Source of the DNA: CAIXTV01 sp964543995
GTDB lineage: Bacteria > Bacteroidota > Bacteroidia > Bacteroidales > CAIXTV01
Length of the DNA: 13,959 bases
Assembly: GCA_964543995.1 (NCBI GenBank)
Contig: CAZJBB010000070.1
Span: 1 to 13,959, forward strand
Direction of reading: 5' to 3'
The notes beneath the pieces are model-generated. The model ran no database searches, was not told where the DNA came from, and worked only from the letters and a program-made list of their open reading frames with translations. This document shows positions 13,765 through 13,959 of this stretch, one piece after another (position 1 is the first letter of the stretch; each line of letters begins with the position of its first letter). The position numbers were made by a program, and so were the translations under genes.

Positions 13765-13959
13765 TTAATCTACAAACTGCTCAAAATCTTTTACGGAATC
13801 CTCAACAATAAGCAGTTTTTTAGCGTTAAGAATATCGTAAGTGTTTAAATTTGAAGTCCTTACAATTTTAACATACTTCAAATTTCGGGTCGACAAATAT
13901 ACGTTTTTATTTAATTCAGAAACAACTAATATTGTCTTTTTTTCAACTAAATCAAAGTT
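13765..13959 (-). CDS. rplD: 50S ribosomal protein L4 (uL4), C-terminal part only
   Basis: The last 64 codons of this frame run off the right edge of the window and end in TAA at 13767-13765. The peptide includes VEKKTILVVSELNKNVYLST, then RNLKYVKIVRTSNLNTYDIL and NAKKLLIVEDSVKDFEQFVD. This matches the C-terminal alpha/beta domain of L4 (the LARNL and LNTYDILN features). The family is about 205 residues, so roughly 140 N-terminal residues, including the tunnel loop, are missing. Position directly before rplW is the standard S10 order. In E. coli L4 represses the S10 operon; the leader needed to judge that lies outside this window. Confidence 0.95.
   Translation of the reverse strand, partial: NFDLVEKKTILVVSELNKNVYLSTRNLKYVKIVRTSNLNTYDILNAKKLLIVEDSVKDFEQFVD

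Noticed and set aside
524..13767. No TGA stop among 28 genes, as a hint of UGA recoding
   Set aside because: Strong TAA preference is normal for highly expressed AT-rich genes; tryptophan positions I checked use TGG and I saw no in-frame TGA.
47..13959. A previously undescribed biological system
   Set aside because: Every gene is a recognised core gene in its usual order; gaps are too short for extra genes, and I saw no mobile elements, CRISPR arrays, tRNAs or long repeats.

Overview
This window is the S10-spc-alpha ribosomal protein super-operon of a member of the Bacteroidota, lying entirely on the minus strand, with the start of the enolase gene after it. The phylum call rests on several signs. 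The DNA is AT-rich. Leaders are A/T-rich and almost all lack Shine-Dalgarno sequences. L17 has a long charged C-terminal tail. L36, S14 and S4 are forms without zinc ligands. L5 has the NQGLGAAIADKK stretch and L2 has NPVDHPMGGGEGR. The gene string secY-map-infA-rpmJ-rpsM-rpsK-rpsD-rpoA-rplQ also fits. I cannot place it below phylum from the sequence alone.

Read in the direction of transcription (13959 down to 1), the order is rplD (3' end only), rplW, rplB, rpsS, rplV, rpsC, rplP, rpmC, rpsQ (S10 part); rplN, rplX, rplE, rpsN, rpsH, rplF, rplR, rpsE, rpmD, rplO, secY (spc part); map, infA, rpmJ, rpsM, rpsK, rpsD, rpoA, rplQ (alpha part); a strong intrinsic terminator; then eno, cut off after 132 codons. 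There are 29 genes, 27 of them complete. Gaps in the cluster run from a 1-base overlap to 39 bases and I see no terminator inside it, so the three classical operons look fused into one transcription unit. The only larger gap (80 bases, 444-523) holds the terminator and a candidate eno promoter. No stretch over 300 bases lacks a gene.

The products work together: ribosomal proteins of both subunits, initiation factor IF-1, methionine aminopeptidase acting on nascent N-termini, the SecY channel that docks on the ribosome, and the RNA polymerase alpha subunit. Of the 28 visible stop codons, 26 are TAA, two are TAG (secY, rpsQ) and none is TGA.

Bases 1-46 are not genomic. They match the Illumina P7-side TruSeq adapter, including an 8-base index, so the left edge is a library artefact. 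It creates a false stop codon in eno. I found no new biological system; this is a conserved core region. The items most worth a second look are the adapter, a Bacteroidota-type -7 box inside the rplQ terminator hairpin, the L17 tail, and the single clear Shine-Dalgarno site, in front of rplF.
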